A stretch of 64,000 bases of DNA from Bacillota bacterium (GTDB taxonomy: Bacteria > Bacillota > Clostridia > Lachnospirales > Lachnospiraceae). The stretch lies in assembly GCA_023414875.1 (NCBI GenBank), contig JAEZMV010000015.1, forward strand, positions 124,001 to 188,000. The letters are read 5' to 3'. This document shows positions 44,364 through 53,636 of the stretch, piece after piece. Within the stretch, counting starts at the first letter, position 1; each line of letters opens with the position of its first letter. Position numbers and translations under genes: made by a program. A model generated the notes under the pieces. The model made no database searches. It was not told the DNA's origin and saw nothing but the letters and a program-made list of their open reading frames with translations.

Positions 44364-44960
44364 TTATTTGAATAGTATTGAATTAACTTCATCCTGTAGA
44401 TCTTCTTTTGCAGCACTAAACAAAGCATCAAAGGAACAATTTTCCTCTACATCGCCATATTTTAGGATAAACCCTCCGTCAATAACCACATCTTCCTGTG
44501 ATACTGCTAAGGATGCACCTGTTCTCTCTGATAAAGCCTTCTGGAGCATTTCTTCAAAGTTGCTCGGAAAACGTTTTTTATCAGCGGCGGTAAATAAAAT
44601 GGTACCCGCTTTGTTTTGGGCATACTTCTTTACCATTCGAAGAATTACATCAATATATTCGGAGTCCGGTAAATTTACCAGTGAATTTTTGGCATTCGCA
44701 ATAATACTATTAATAATCTGCTGCTTCGCATCCAGAATCATTTTCTTTTCCTGTAGGGCTGCTGCAGATTCAGCACGGCCTATGACAGCTTTCACATCTA
44801 CTTCCGACTTTGCGGTAATTTCTGCACATTTATTATCTGCTTCTTCCTGTGCGGCTTTCATAATATCAGCAGCTTCCTGCTTAGCCTGATTGATTACCGT
44901 CTCTGCACCCGTAGCAGCTTCCGCTTCGATTGCCTTCAAGATTTTTTCTAATCCAGTCAT
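44364..44960 (-). CDS. ntpE: V-type ATPase subunit E, operon 1
   Basis: A 198-residue peripheral-stalk protein. The N-terminal half is a long charged coiled coil (MTGLEKILKAIEAEAATGAE, QEAADIMKAAQEEADNKC) and the C-terminal half a globular domain ending SFDALFSAAKEDLQDEVN. It starts 17 nt after ntpK. It pairs with subunit G to form the stator. Confidence 0.93.
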   Translation of the reverse strand: MTGLEKILKAIEAEAATGAETVINQAKQEAADIMKAAQEEADNKCAEITAKSEVDVKAVIGRAESAAALQEKKMILDAKQQIINSIIANAKNSLVNLPDSEYIDVILRMVKKYAQNKAGTILFTAADKKRFPSNFEEMLQKALSERTGASLAVSQEDVVIDGGFILKYGDVEENCSFDALFSAAKEDLQDEVNSILFK

Positions 44961-44977
44961 GATTACTCTCCCAACTG

Positions 44978-45457
44978 TTATATATTGAATACCGCTAAAA
45001 TTGAAATAAGAAGCGCTAAAATTGCATATGTCTCAACCATTGCAGGGAAAATCATTGCTTTACCAAACTGCTCAGGTTTCTTTGCTACAACATTGATACT
45101 GCTTACAGATGCTTTTGCCTGAGCGATTGCAGAAAAATATCCTACAAAAGCCATTGGTAGGCAAGCTCCTAAATACATTAAACCATGAACGAAATCTACC
45201 TCTCCTGCTTCACCCAAAATACCAATTCTTAGTAAAGTAACGAAGGCAATTAACAAACCGTAAATACCCTGAGTACCGGGAAGTAGCTGTAAAATAAGTA
45301 CTTTACCAAATTTAGAGGGATCCTCTGTGATTACTCCTGCAGCTGCCTGTCCTGCTAATCCTACACCCTTTGCCGAGCCCATACCCGCCATTAATGCTGC
45401 TAAAACTGCTCCTAATACACCTAAAACAATACCTAAATCGTTAATATTAAACTTCAT
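44978..45457 (-). CDS. ntpK: V-type ATPase membrane-ring subunit K, operon 1 (sodium-type signature)
   Basis: A 159-residue proteolipid with four helices. The ion site is readable: L59, T62 and Q63 in LLPGTQG, Q113 in SAIAQAK, and E142 in PAMVETYA. These correspond to L61, T64, Q65, Q110 and E139 of Enterococcus hirae NtpK, with identical spacing, which argues for Na+ transport. ATG 45457 has AAGGAG upstream and sits right at the ntpI stop; the 46-codon longer frame is rejected. Confidence 0.95.
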   Translation of the reverse strand: MKFNINDLGIVLGVLGAVLAALMAGMGSAKGVGLAGQAAAGVITEDPSKFGKVLILQLLPGTQGIYGLLIAFVTLLRIGILGEAGEVDFVHGLMYLGACLPMAFVGYFSAIAQAKASVSSINVVAKKPEQFGKAMIFPAMVETYAILALLISILAVFNI

Positions 45458-45458
45458 A

Positions 45459-47468
45459 TTACCTTTTCTCCTTAATCTTATAATATTTTGTTTTACCGCT
45501 AAAAGGCTTAAACAAACGTCCTCCGCCTTCATAAAACTTTCCAAAGAACTCAACATATTGCAAACGATTTGTATGCACATATGCTCCCAGAGCATTGATG
45601 CCTAAATTTAAGGTGTGTCCAAAAACTACAATAACAATAAATATCACTGCTCCAACGGGTCCTCCACCGCCTGCCATCGCTGCCATTTTATTAATAACCA
45701 TTGCAATAACACCGGAAGCTAATCCAAGGGCCAGTAAACGTGAATAGGATAAAACATCACTTAGATATCCTGAAATGTTATACAACGCATACAATCCCTT
45801 TAAAAATCTTTTAAATGGATTTCTTGATTCCCGACCATTCGTAGCTATAATTCCGATTGAAGCAAGTATGGCTAGTATTCCTGCTATATCCGCAACGGAA
45901 GATGGAACCTTAAAATTAACACCTAACAGATCAACAATCATCTGCATTGATAATAACAATAATATGGAACTTATTAAAAGTACCAACCAAAATACAACAT
46001 CATATATGATTGCTTTGTAGTCCTTTTGTTTAATTAATTGATATAGCTTTACACCTAAACCAGTAAATAAATGTACAATACCAAGTGCCATTGAAAATGT
46101 TAACATTCTCATCGGCTCATTCATTGGTATAAACCAAAGCGGAGGAATCGATATTTTATTTCCAAAATAGGTTTCAGATACCACATCAACGATATCACCA
46201 AAATAACTGCTAAATACTACGCCCCAGAATACTGTTGAAATACCACAGTACAGATACATTCTTAAGGTGTTTTTCGTTGATTGCTCCATTTTCTTACCAT
46301 ACTTTAACAATCCTATACCACAGGCAACTGCGATAATAAAACCATAACCGGCATCACCCAGCATTAATCCGAACAATAGATAATAAAATAGCGACATTAT
46401 CATAGTCGGATCAACTTCTCCTTTACTCGGTGGGCTATAGGCATTTACAATACCCTCCAGTGGCTCGGAAAATGCATTGTTGTGCAAAAGCACCGGTACT
46501 TCATCATCCTCAGAAGGAGCTTCAACTTCAACAGAAACTTCAAATTTACTGTTTAGTTCCTCTGATAAAGCATTTACTTCCTTTTGTGCAATATAACCTG
46601 ACAAAACAAAAGCATTCTTTGATTGTAATAAATGGCCGATTACCTCGTATTTTTCGGCTCTCATCGTATCGTAATCCTGAAGAAAAAGTATATCCTCTTT
46701 TTGTTCAGAGTAGGATTTGATTTCTTCTTCCGCTTTTTTTATGGTTTCTTCTGCTTCTGATATCAAATCCTCCAATTGCTTCAGTTGTTCAGCAGGTGCT
46801 AATTCAGATGAAGTTCCCGGAAGAGAAAACTCTATTCCTCGTAAAGCTTCAAAAACAGCATCTGACTTATCCCTTTGACAAAGTACGAAAATACAGGTTT
46901 GTTCTTTGGAAGAACTGATGATATCAACATTAAGCGGCATAAAATCAGCTAGTTTTTCATAAACTTCTTCTAGCGTCCATGGATTCGGCAAGGTTCCGAT
47001 GAAGCTTTTTGTATACTTCGTACCATTAAAATTCATTGGAATATCGAGGGAAGTCCATGGTGTTAACATCTCTATCTGAGTTTCAAATTTTAAAATTTCA
47101 GCTTTGCTTTCCACTATTTCTTTCGAAAGAGAAATAATACGATTTACAGTTTTCATTGTTGAAGAATACTTATCTTTAAAAGCATCGTATTCTTCAATCG
47201 TGGCAACTTTTAAACCTTTCAGTACGGATAGCATTGATTTCTTTTCACCTTCATAGGTATTTAAGATTTCGATTGCATCCTTTGTTGAGGATATCGTCTT
47301 TTCAAAACTACTTTTAGTCATTGAAACATCTGATTTACGGAAAATACTATCCTCCGCAAGCATATCACTAATCTCAATGACTCCGCGTCGCTGTAGTAAT
47401 TCCAAAATCGCTTTTCTATCTTTTTTTAATGCACATATATAAATATGCTGCATTTGCAGCACTGCCAT
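45459..47468 (-). CDS. ntpI: V-type ATPase subunit I, operon 1
   Basis: A 669-residue protein. The soluble N-terminal half (about residues 1-330) has coiled coils, and the C-terminal half has about eight membrane helices, including MIMSLFYYLLFGLMLGDAGYG, VLSYSRLLALGLASGVIAMV and GHTLNLGINALGAYVHTNRLQYVEFFGKF. This subunit forms the ion path against the K-ring; the conserved Arg-Leu in YSRLLALGLA contains the essential arginine. AAGGAGGTG precedes the ATG. It is second in the operon. Confidence 0.95.
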   Translation of the reverse strand: MAVLQMQHIYICALKKDRKAILELLQRRGVIEISDMLAEDSIFRKSDVSMTKSSFEKTISSTKDAIEILNTYEGEKKSMLSVLKGLKVATIEEYDAFKDKYSSTMKTVNRIISLSKEIVESKAEILKFETQIEMLTPWTSLDIPMNFNGTKYTKSFIGTLPNPWTLEEVYEKLADFMPLNVDIISSSKEQTCIFVLCQRDKSDAVFEALRGIEFSLPGTSSELAPAEQLKQLEDLISEAEETIKKAEEEIKSYSEQKEDILFLQDYDTMRAEKYEVIGHLLQSKNAFVLSGYIAQKEVNALSEELNSKFEVSVEVEAPSEDDEVPVLLHNNAFSEPLEGIVNAYSPPSKGEVDPTMIMSLFYYLLFGLMLGDAGYGFIIAVACGIGLLKYGKKMEQSTKNTLRMYLYCGISTVFWGVVFSSYFGDIVDVVSETYFGNKISIPPLWFIPMNEPMRMLTFSMALGIVHLFTGLGVKLYQLIKQKDYKAIIYDVVFWLVLLISSILLLLSMQMIVDLLGVNFKVPSSVADIAGILAILASIGIIATNGRESRNPFKRFLKGLYALYNISGYLSDVLSYSRLLALGLASGVIAMVINKMAAMAGGGGPVGAVIFIVIVVFGHTLNLGINALGAYVHTNRLQYVEFFGKFYEGGGRLFKPFSGKTKYYKIKEKR

Positions 47469-47512
47469 AACAAAAACACCTCCTTTTACTTTATTGTCGT
47501 ACGATATGTCTG

Positions 47513-47821
47513 TTAAATAAGGCTTGAGAGTATTTGCTTGACTGCTGCTTGTTCTTTACCCTTCACCATCTCCTTCATAAGAAGGACTTCCTTTTCCGCT
47601 TTTTGCTTCGCAGCCTCTAACATCTGCGTTGCTTCATTATTGGCAGCTTGTAATCTCTTCTCTGCCTGTGTAATGGCTTCTTTTGTCATGGAAGTAATTA
47701 ATTCTTTCGCATTTTGCTGCGCCTGTGTAATTATTATTTCTTTTTGATGAGTTGCTTCTCTTTCTTTTTGTGATGCATTTAATTCTGCTTGGCGAACAGC
47801 TTGGACTGTTTCTTTTGCCAT
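47513..47821 (-). CDS. V-type ATPase subunit G/H-like stalk protein, operon 1
   Basis: A 102-residue coiled-coil protein rich in Ala, Gln, Glu and Lys (QKEREATHQKEIIITQAQQN, QAEKRLQAANNEATQMLEAAKQKAEKE). By position and composition it is the peripheral-stalk partner of subunit E (NtpG/AhaH-like). It is the first gene of the operon, 44 nt before ntpI. The promoter should be just upstream at 47822-47950, where AT-rich sequence gives no clear -10. Confidence 0.85.
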   Translation of the reverse strand: MAKETVQAVRQAELNASQKEREATHQKEIIITQAQQNAKELITSMTKEAITQAEKRLQAANNEATQMLEAAKQKAEKEVLLMKEMVKGKEQAAVKQILSSLI

Positions 47822-48059
47822 ACACTCACCTCCAAATTCCTAAAATGGTAAATACATAACAAATTAATTATAAACTATAATTATATATAATTCAACAAAT
47901 TCTCATGATAATCCAACCAAAATTAGTTAAATTTGTATAATTAAATTAATTAACTTAGAAAATTGATTAAATTTTACTCAATTTGAAGTACTCTTTCTCA
48001 TTTTTCTATTCCATTTTACTAGTATCTACTCAAATCATTATTCTATTAAAAAATAAAAA

Positions 48060-48097
48060 GCATTTCAATCTTAATACTTATATCAAGATAGAAATGC
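48060..48097 (-). terminator. Terminator of the sugar permease operon
   Basis: GCATTTC-a-ATCTT (48060-48072) pairs with AAGAT-a-GAAATGC (48085-48097); a T-run follows on the minus strand. It lies in the 302-bp gap 47822-48123. Confidence 0.8.
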
Positions 48098-48123
48098 CTT
48101 ATTTAACTTATAATTAATAATAA

Positions 48124-49002
48124 TTAACCCTTTACAGCTCCGGCAACCATACCTTTAATAATCTGTTTACTAAAGATGAAGTAGAATAATACAATAGGAG
48201 CCATAGTAATAATCATCGCTGCCATTATCTTAGGATAATCCGAAGCAAACTGTCCGGAAAATTGTGTCATTGCTAGAGGAACAGTAAATAGTCTTGGATC
48301 CTTAAGGAGAATTAACGCGAAGGAGAACTCATTCCAGCATCCAAAGGTTTGAATAATTCCTATAGTAACTAAGATTGGTTTCGTAATCGGAAAAATAATC
48401 TGAAACATTGTTCTACTGAAACTGCTTCCGTCAATCGCAGCTGCTTCTTCTAATGCCACCGGTATCGCTTTTACAAAACCTTCTACCAGAAATATTGCTA
48501 TTGGAAGGCCGAAGGCCACATAAGGGAAAATTAATGTGTACCAGTGATTAGATATACTTGTTCTTTCAAAAACAATATACATAGGAACCAGCAAGGAATG
48601 AATCGGAAGAAGCATACCCATTAATAATGCTACATACAGTATTCTATTACCTCTAAATCTAATTCTGGATAAAATATACCCCACGATGAATCCGAATAAC
48701 ACAATTAATACTACTGAAATAATCGTGTTTCTAAAGCTGTTGATCAATGATTCAAAGATTTTGTAATCCGGATTGGTTAAAATCCTCTTATAATTCTCTA
48801 ATGTAGGGTTCTTTGGTAAACCTACAAGATCTGCATTAAAGACTCTCTTTTCTTTTAGTGAAGAGTAAAACATCCAAAACAAAGGAAAAATACAGCCTAA
48901 GGAGAATATAATTAATGTTCCGTTTAAAAACACAGATAAAATGCCTATTTTTACTCTTTCACCCAATGACCTGCCGGAACGAGTTTTCTTAAAGGATTCC
49001 AT
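48124..49002 (-). CDS. Carbohydrate ABC transporter permease (MalG-type)
   Basis: A 292-residue protein with six membrane helices and the EAA loop EEAAAIDGSSFSRTMFQIIFPITKP, which contacts the ATPase. The N-terminal LIIFSLGCIFPLFWMFYSSLKEK and the final QIIKGMVAGAVKG are typical of CUT1 permeases. It forms the channel with the partner permease 2 nt upstream. No ATPase gene is in the cluster, so a shared MsiK-like ATPase elsewhere is likely. Confidence 0.93.
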   Translation of the reverse strand: MESFKKTRSGRSLGERVKIGILSVFLNGTLIIFSLGCIFPLFWMFYSSLKEKRVFNADLVGLPKNPTLENYKRILTNPDYKIFESLINSFRNTIISVVLIVLFGFIVGYILSRIRFRGNRILYVALLMGMLLPIHSLLVPMYIVFERTSISNHWYTLIFPYVAFGLPIAIFLVEGFVKAIPVALEEAAAIDGSSFSRTMFQIIFPITKPILVTIGIIQTFGCWNEFSFALILLKDPRLFTVPLAMTQFSGQFASDYPKIMAAMIITMAPIVLFYFIFSKQIIKGMVAGAVKG

Positions 49003-49004
49003 AA

Positions 49005-49901
49005 TTAGTCTTCCCCCTTTCCTTTAGTCAGTACCTTAACCAAGAACTGAACGCCACCGATAACAAGTAAGCTTGTAATAAATATACCGATAGATATTGC
49101 ACTACCATATCCCATGTTTGATTGATTGAAGGAAACATTATATCCATATAAGGACATAACCATGGATGAAGTACCTGGACCACCTTTTGTCATAACAAAA
49201 ATATGATCAAAGGCTTTCATATTACCTGCAACACACATCGTAACACATACTAGAAGTGTATTCTTAATCAACGGCATTATAATATAAATAGCTCTTTGGA
49301 ATGCATTAGCTCCATCTAATTCCGCAACCTCAAAAATTTCCTGGTCAACAGAGGAAATCGCAGATAATAAAATTACCATGTAGTAACCAATATACTGCCA
49401 GATCAATGGTATGGATATTAAAATCATTACCAACCCAGGCTCATTTAACCATACCTTGGTAGCATCTGATTTTCCTATCAGCTCTAAAAACCAGTTAATA
49501 ATACCTCTCTTATAATCGAATACCATCATCCAGATAAAACCTATATATACTGCAGATATCGTACTTGGGAAGAAACCAAAAGTACGATGAATTCCCTTGA
49601 ATTTACTAAGACGAGAATTGATCATCAATACAATAATAAATGCCAGACCAATCTGACCAACGATACAAGCGATTACTAAATATATATTATGACTAAAGGA
49701 TTCCCAAAAAGTCTTATCCTTTAATAAAGTCAAATAATTTTCAAATCCAATAAAGGTTTTCTTTGGTCCACCTTTCCATTCGAATAAGCTATAAAATCCT
49801 GCTGTCAATAGCGGAATAAATACGGAAAAACAATATAATGCCAGGGGTACTAATAAATATGCAAATATTACTCTATTTTTGGGCCGAATTGTATTTTGCA
49901 T
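49005..49901 (-). CDS. Carbohydrate ABC transporter permease (MalF-type)
   Basis: A 298-residue protein with six helices and the EAA loop VAELDGANAFQRAIYIIMPLIKN. The N-terminal FAYLLVPLALYCFSVFIPLL and FIGFENYLTLLKD are typical of CUT1 first permeases. It is coupled to the MalG-type permease, separated by 2 nt. Together they take up an oligosaccharide or glycoside delivered by the binding protein upstream. Confidence 0.93.
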   Translation of the reverse strand: MQNTIRPKNRVIFAYLLVPLALYCFSVFIPLLTAGFYSLFEWKGGPKKTFIGFENYLTLLKDKTFWESFSHNIYLVIACIVGQIGLAFIIVLMINSRLSKFKGIHRTFGFFPSTISAVYIGFIWMMVFDYKRGIINWFLELIGKSDATKVWLNEPGLVMILISIPLIWQYIGYYMVILLSAISSVDQEIFEVAELDGANAFQRAIYIIMPLIKNTLLVCVTMCVAGNMKAFDHIFVMTKGGPGTSSMVMSLYGYNVSFNQSNMGYGSAISIGIFITSLLVIGGVQFLVKVLTKGKGED

Positions 49902-49934
49902 TACTTCGCCTCCTTCTATGCCTACTTTTTTAAA

Positions 49935-49968
49935 AGGCCCTACCTGAGAAACAGCTCAGATAGGGCCT
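49935..49968 (-). terminator. Attenuator-like hairpin between binding protein and permeases
   Basis: AGGCCCTA-c-CTGAG (49935-49948) pairs with CTCAG-a-TAGGGCCT (49955-49968), followed on the minus strand by TTTTAAAAAAG. Its position between the binding-protein gene and the permeases would let the binding protein be made in excess. Confidence 0.8.
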
Positions 49969-50021
49969 ATTTCAAGATAATATTACTATATTACATTGTA
50001 ATAATATTCTTTAGTTACGAA

Positions 50022-51467
50022 TTAATAATTCGCTTCGTAAGCTGCCTGTGCATTTGCAGCCATTTCTTCCGGTGTAATATCACCGTTTAATAAGTTCTGA
50101 AGGTCAGAATTAAATACATCCCAAACAGCGCCTACAAGGTAGGAGTCATAAATTTCACAAGGAGTAGTATCAACATATGACCAATTGTAGAAATCCTGAA
50201 TATACTGATCAAAATTGCTTAAATCAACGCCTGCAACCTTTGTTAATCCACCTAATGCATAGTTTGTTGCTACGAAGTTTGAGAAATCAGGACCTGTTAA
50301 TTTGTACACTAAATCAATAGCAGCTGCTAATTTATCAGGGTTTTCAGCAACTTTAGCATTAATTGCAATTGCATATCCTAAACCGATGTTCTGAGTATTG
50401 GTTGATCCATTAGCACCAGCCGGCTGAGGAAGAGTAGCAAATTTAGAGTTAGCATATAAATCAGGATTTGATTCTTTTAAAGTAGCTCCGATATAAGAAA
50501 CATCCCAGTTACCACCGATGAATGCAGCTGCATCACCAGCAATGTAGTATTCTCTTGCATCTTCATTTGTGATAGCATTGAAGTCTGCATTGAATATGCC
50601 TGAAGCAAAAATCTCCTGTGTAGCTTTAAGAGCATCTACAAAAGTCTGATCTGTAAATTTAGAACCAGTCTTCTCGATCATGCCTTTATACCAATCCGGG
50701 CCTGTAAATCTATCGCCTAAAGCTGATATGAAACAGGAGTTAGCATTCCATTTATCACGATTACCAAATGCAACAGTATCCATGCCTTTGCCAGCAAAGA
50801 AATCTTTTGCTTTGAATACATCATCCCATGTTGAAGGGAATGTATCGTAGCCAGCTTCTTTCCATGCTGCAGCGTCATATACAACAACTGTACATGTTCC
50901 ACCTGTTAAAGCAGGAAGACCATAGATCTTTCCATCTGATGTAAAAGGATAGAAATAAGCATTGTCATAATCAGCAGCATAAGGTGAATCTGCTATAATC
51001 TGAGTCATATCCATGATAAGACCATCAGCAGCCCATTGCTTAACGTTCATACCCTGTAATAAGAATACGTCAGGAAGATCGTTTGCAGATGCAAGTGTCT
51101 GGATCTGAGGCTTATAATCCTTATTAGCAAGAACGTTTTCTACTACTGTAATTTTAGGATTAGCGGTCTTCCATTCTGCTAACATGGTACGGAAGCCATC
51201 GGAACCACCATTACCCTGTGATTCTTCTTCTGTTGAGAAGTGCATAATCTCAAGCTCGCCCTCATATGCTAAGCCCTCTGCCTCTGTTACTTCAGGTGCA
51301 GTTGTAGGATCAGCAGTTTCGTCATCCTTTGTTTCTGTTACAGCCTTAGTAGGCTCTGGCTCTGTGTTTGTTGCTTTGTCGTCTTCCTTATCTTTGCTTC
51401 CACATCCTGCCAATAAAGCAGTAACCATGGCTAAAGATAATAAAACACTTAATAATTTCTTTTTCAT
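50022..51467 (-). CDS. Sugar ABC transporter substrate-binding lipoprotein
   Basis: A 481-residue protein. The signal is MKKKLLSVLLSLAMVTALLA followed by GCGSKDKE, with the lipobox Cys, then a Thr/Glu/Pro-rich linker of about 45 residues. The family-1 binding fold follows (LEIMHFSTEEESQGNGG, DLPDVFLLQGMNVKQWAADGLIMD, AFIGGNWDVSYIG). It tethers to the outer membrane face and presents sugar to the permeases. It is transcribed separately in level from them because of the hairpin at 49935. Confidence 0.93.
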   Translation of the reverse strand: MKKKLLSVLLSLAMVTALLAGCGSKDKEDDKATNTEPEPTKAVTETKDDETADPTTAPEVTEAEGLAYEGELEIMHFSTEEESQGNGGSDGFRTMLAEWKTANPKITVVENVLANKDYKPQIQTLASANDLPDVFLLQGMNVKQWAADGLIMDMTQIIADSPYAADYDNAYFYPFTSDGKIYGLPALTGGTCTVVVYDAAAWKEAGYDTFPSTWDDVFKAKDFFAGKGMDTVAFGNRDKWNANSCFISALGDRFTGPDWYKGMIEKTGSKFTDQTFVDALKATQEIFASGIFNADFNAITNEDAREYYIAGDAAAFIGGNWDVSYIGATLKESNPDLYANSKFATLPQPAGANGSTNTQNIGLGYAIAINAKVAENPDKLAAAIDLVYKLTGPDFSNFVATNYALGGLTKVAGVDLSNFDQYIQDFYNWSYVDTTPCEIYDSYLVGAVWDVFNSDLQNLLNGDITPEEMAANAQAAYEANY

Positions 51468-51624
51468 TTAAATATCCTCCCTCTAGTTTGTAAAAAACTT
51501 TTTTTGCATTTATTTTCATATCATATGTTATGATAATAATGCCTTTTTTCGTTTGACTAGTGCCTTGGCAATTTAGAAGCATACATATTAATTATACTTC
51601 ATTCTTAATTATCAGAATATCGCT

Positions 51625-51640
51625 ACTTAATGGTTTGCTT
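51625..51640 (-). promoter_or_regulatory. Candidate LacI-family operator upstream of the sugar-binding protein
   Basis: ACTTAATGGTTTGCTT matches 13 of 16 positions of the element found twice at the lacI and V-ATPase 2 promoters. It lies 158 nt upstream of the binding-protein start, in the 317-bp gap 51468-51784, where I see no other clear element. Confidence 0.35.
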
Positions 51641-51784
51641 AAGCTTCAGTATAATAGATATGCTAAATTATATGTATTTAAAATAACTCCCCGTCATCTT
51701 ATTACATTATTATAACATGCTTATATTGCATACCAATAAAGTGCTTCTTCCTAATTAATTGCCAAAATTACTCTTCTGCTTACT

Positions 51785-52810
51785 TCACCTCTGCATTTTG
51801 TTATTCAGATTATAAACTGATTTTCCTTTTATTACAGTTCCCTCTACAACAACTCTTTCTATTATTGATGCCTTAGGATTTTCAATTAAGGTAATCAATT
51901 TTACGGCGGCGTTTCTCCCCAACGCTTTCGTATCCTGTTGTAAAGTTGTTAATTTAGGGTCCAGCATTTGGGATAATATTATCCCATCATATCCTACGAT
52001 AGATATATCCTCCGGTATACGCAACCCCTGCTCCTTTATTGCATTCATTCCACCGATACATGAAAAATCATCAGGGAATATGATACAGGTTGGTCTGTCC
52101 TTGAGTTCTAAAAGCTCTCTCGTCAGCTTTGCAGTTGTATCCGGATCATGATAGACTCCGCTTTTGACATATCCTTTGGAAACATTGATTTTCAACTCCC
52201 CCAGTGTCTGATAAAAACTTCCAACACGGTTCTGGGTTACAGTTGAGTCTGCTCCGTGAATATAAGCTATTTTCCTGTGCCCCATCTCATATACATAGGT
52301 GATTAAATCTCTCATACCTTTTGCATTATCAGACATAATGGCTGTTCTATTGTCAAATACATGATCAATAGTAACTACAGGAAGTTCTCCATGAATCAAT
52401 TCTGCTACGTCAGGATCAGAAAAATCAATACATGCAATCACTACTCCGTCGACTCCACGGTATTTGCTGTGTTCATAGTAAGACATACTCCTATGTCCGG
52501 TATGTTTACTAATAAATGTTATATCATAACCGTTTTTTTCTGCCTCTACCTTGAAGCTGTCCAACACATTCGCAAAGTATTCATGAGTCAAGCCACTTTG
52601 TGCTTCATCAACAAATAATACTCCTAGATTATATGTACGGTTTGTCTTTAAGGCTCTGGCAGAAGAATTCGGGAAGTAGCCCATCTCTTTTGCAATTCTT
52701 CTAACATATTCTTTGGTAGTCACAGCGATATCACTATGATCATTCAAGGCTTTACTAACTGTTGCAACCGATACGCCGCATCTTATTGAAACATCTTTAA
52801 TCGATATCAC
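51785..52810 (-). CDS. LacI-family transcriptional regulator
   Basis: A 341-residue repressor. The N-terminal HTH ISIKDVSIRCGVSVATVSKALN and hinge EYVRRIAKEMGYFPNSSARAL are classic, followed by a periplasmic-binding-protein-like effector domain (LGVLFVDEAQ, VDGVVIACID, SIVGYDGIILSQMLDPKLTTLQQD). It is expected to sense a sugar and repress the ABC operon beside it. The start is GTG 52810 with AGGAG 8 nt upstream. An AANCGNTT-type element lies 42 nt upstream, suggesting autoregulation. Confidence 0.94.
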   Translation of the reverse strand: MISIKDVSIRCGVSVATVSKALNDHSDIAVTTKEYVRRIAKEMGYFPNSSARALKTNRTYNLGVLFVDEAQSGLTHEYFANVLDSFKVEAEKNGYDITFISKHTGHRSMSYYEHSKYRGVDGVVIACIDFSDPDVAELIHGELPVVTIDHVFDNRTAIMSDNAKGMRDLITYVYEMGHRKIAYIHGADSTVTQNRVGSFYQTLGELKINVSKGYVKSGVYHDPDTTAKLTRELLELKDRPTCIIFPDDFSCIGGMNAIKEQGLRIPEDISIVGYDGIILSQMLDPKLTTLQQDTKALGRNAAVKLITLIENPKASIIERVVVEGTVIKGKSVYNLNNKMQR

Positions 52811-52851
52811 ACTTATAACTCCTATTCGTAGGTAAATTCCAGAATATTTTT

Positions 52852-52867
52852 ACTTAATCGTTTTCTA
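52852..52867. promoter_or_regulatory. LacI-family-like operator upstream of lacI
   Basis: ACTTAATCGTTTTCTA contains AATCGTTT, matching the LacI-family core AANCGNTT. The same 16-mer recurs exactly at 53092, 240 bp away. Confidence 0.55.
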
Positions 52868-53091
52868 TTTATCAAATTAAGCATATTATACAAACTATTC
52901 AGAATTAATCTATAAAATATATAATTAATGACTATTTATTGTGTTCAATCTATGTAATAATCAACATATATACACAATATGTAATATGCTTTTTGTAATA
53001 TGTGTTACTTATTAACTAGACATATCTTAAACCTTTTCGTAATTTTTTGCAAGCTTTTTTTAAAAATTTTTAAAAAAATCAACTTAATCGT

Positions 53092-53107
53092 TTTCTAAAC
53101 ACTTTTA
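53092..53107. promoter_or_regulatory. LacI-family-like operator upstream of V-ATPase operon 2
   Basis: An exact second copy of the 16-mer ACTTAATCGTTTTCTA, 123 nt before the first gene of V-ATPase operon 2 and 282 nt from the lacI start. It could serve the ATPase promoter or act as a remote second operator for lacI. Confidence 0.5.
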
Positions 53108-53165
53108 TTTCATACTTTTAACAAATGTATATCAATATTTATTAATTAATTGTACATATTCACTA

Positions 53166-53193
53166 TTGCAATTCGTAAAAAACGATGTATTAT
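53166..53193 (+). promoter_or_regulatory. Promoter of V-ATPase operon 2
   Basis: TTGCAA (53166-53171), 16-nt spacer, TATTAT (53188-53193). The spacer holds the inverted repeat TCGT-N5-ACGA. It lies 37 nt before the first start codon. Confidence 0.5.
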
Positions 53194-53229
53194 TATTCTG
53201 TGCTAATGTCAATCGATAGGAGGTTTTAC

Positions 53230-53544
53230 ATGGAAAGAGTTATTGGTTTATTATTCGATATCGAAAAAAAAGCCAATCAGATTATTGAACGGGCTAACAT
53301 TGAGAAAACTGAATTATATGAAGAAAACGAAAAAGCAATCATAGAAATGGAAAATATTATTACTGATGAGAATAATGCAAAAATTAATTTAATCATTTCA
53401 CAAGCTGAAAATGATTTGGAAATCGAGAAGAAACAATTAGTTGATAACAGTAATATACAACTTAAGGATCTTGAAGATAATTATAACAAAAATCATGATT
53501 GCTTAGTTGATAAAGTATTTAAAATTATTATTCAAACTAAATAG
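53230..53544 (+). CDS. V-type ATPase stalk subunit (G/H-like), operon 2
   Basis: A 104-residue charged coiled-coil protein (MERVIGLLFDIEKKANQIIE, NDLEIEKKQLVDNSNIQLKD). By position at the head of the operon and composition it should be the peripheral-stalk partner of subunit E. Sequence similarity to the operon-1 protein is low. ATG 53230 follows TAGGAGG; the longer frame is rejected. It begins operon 2 (order G-C-I-K-F-E-A-B-D). Confidence 0.8.
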   Translation: MERVIGLLFDIEKKANQIIERANIEKTELYEENEKAIIEMENIITDENNAKINLIISQAENDLEIEKKQLVDNSNIQLKDLEDNYNKNHDCLVDKVFKIIIQTK

Positions 53545-53636
53545 TAAATTAGGAAATTGAGTGTAAGATTGTTATTAGAAACACTATATCACTCATTAAC
53601 TCAAATGAATGCCCGAAAAGGGATTTGGAGGTTATT

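Noticed and set aside
45458..45595. 46-codon extension of subunit K of operon 1
   Set aside because: It overlaps the end of ntpI in another frame, and ATG 45457 has AAGGAG upstream.
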